Assembly: GCA_905182995.1 (NCBI GenBank)
Contig: CAJJDP010000006.1
Location: 773,502 to 837,501 of the forward strand
Reading direction: 5' to 3'
Length of the DNA stretch: 64,000 bases
From: Paramecium octaurelia
Lineage: Eukaryota > Ciliophora > Oligohymenophorea > Peniculida > Parameciidae
The notes under the pieces are model-generated. The model had not been told where the DNA came from, searched no databases, and saw only the letters and a program-made list of their open reading frames with translations. The position numbers and the translations under genes are program-made. Shown here piece after piece: positions 63,811-64,000 of this stretch (the stretch's first letter is position 1; every line of letters begins with the position of its first letter).

Positions 63811-64000
63811 ATGATTTCTGGATTGCCACGTAAGCAGAATAGTTAAAATTTGTAATTAGTAATCTCTTTGGAATGCAAAGATTAAGGGTATTAATTTAAA
63901 CTGCTTTCAATATTGTAATAATCACAAATCTCAAACTCCTAATGACAAACCTTTTCCTGATTTTAGACTAATGATGTAATAGTAAAGGAAATCTGCATAT
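63811..64000 (+). CDS. Hypothetical protein, 5' part (runs off window)
   Basis: Start MISGLPRKQNSQNLQL, a 22-nt intron (GTAATC...GCAAAG), then IKGINLNCFQYCNNHKSQTP and NDKPFPDFRLMMQQQRKSAY to the edge, still open. The Cys-x2-3-Cys/His arrangement (NCFQYCNNH) might be the start of a zinc-binding element, but too little is present. Supported mainly by the clean splice and coding composition. Confidence 0.55.

Overview
The window reads as macronuclear DNA of a Paramecium-type ciliate. It is very AT-rich and gene-dense. Long reading frames appear only if TAA and TAG are read as Gln and TGA is the sole stop. Nearly every gene needs tiny GT...AG introns of about 20-31 nt (mostly GTA...TAG), and once these are removed the frames close exactly. 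Intergenic gaps are often 15-500 bp. I found no rRNA, tRNA, CRISPR array or recognisable transposon.

Layout. 1-8 kb: the 5' part of a plasma-membrane Ca2+ ATPase (cut by the left edge), a C2HC zinc-finger protein, a small secreted F5/8C-like protein, two small unknown genes, and an ankyrin-repeat/AGC-kinase fusion. 8-17 kb: a possible ubiquitin-like-fold protein with a (TAA)26 tract against its start codon, a basic unknown protein, a WD40 protein, a TPR protein, a small membrane protein and a B-box protein. 17.4-18.7 kb: a decayed coding region. 19-21.6 kb: a monoacylglycerol-lipase-like hydrolase and a second WD40 protein. 21.7-30.3 kb: two tandem ABCC (MRP-type) transporters with near-identical blocks set in diverged sequence. 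30.6-40.7 kb: two large secreted or type I membrane proteins flanking an Sfi1-like gene. 40.7-46.7 kb: a double cyclic-nucleotide-binding-domain protein, a multi-domain membrane protein, a small membrane protein and a probable GPI-anchored Cys-rich surface protein. 46.8-56.2 kb: a compact run that includes axonemal dynein light intermediate chain p28, a roadblock/LC7 dynein light chain, several coiled-coil or low-complexity proteins, COQ3 and a protein kinase. 56.4-60.2 kb: an MFS-like transporter and palmitoyl-protein thioesterase, disturbed by an exact 1,328-bp repeat joined through a single N, which looks like an assembly artefact. 61-64 kb: TIM17, a double-hotdog acyl-CoA thioesterase, and three small or partial genes, the last running off the right edge.

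The genes do not form one pathway. There is a mild concentration of ciliary or microtubule functions (p28, LC7, DIFG-repeat protein, Sfi1-like, coiled-coils, cyclic-nucleotide sensor) and of membrane and surface proteins. Coordinates are start codon to stop codon and include the introns.
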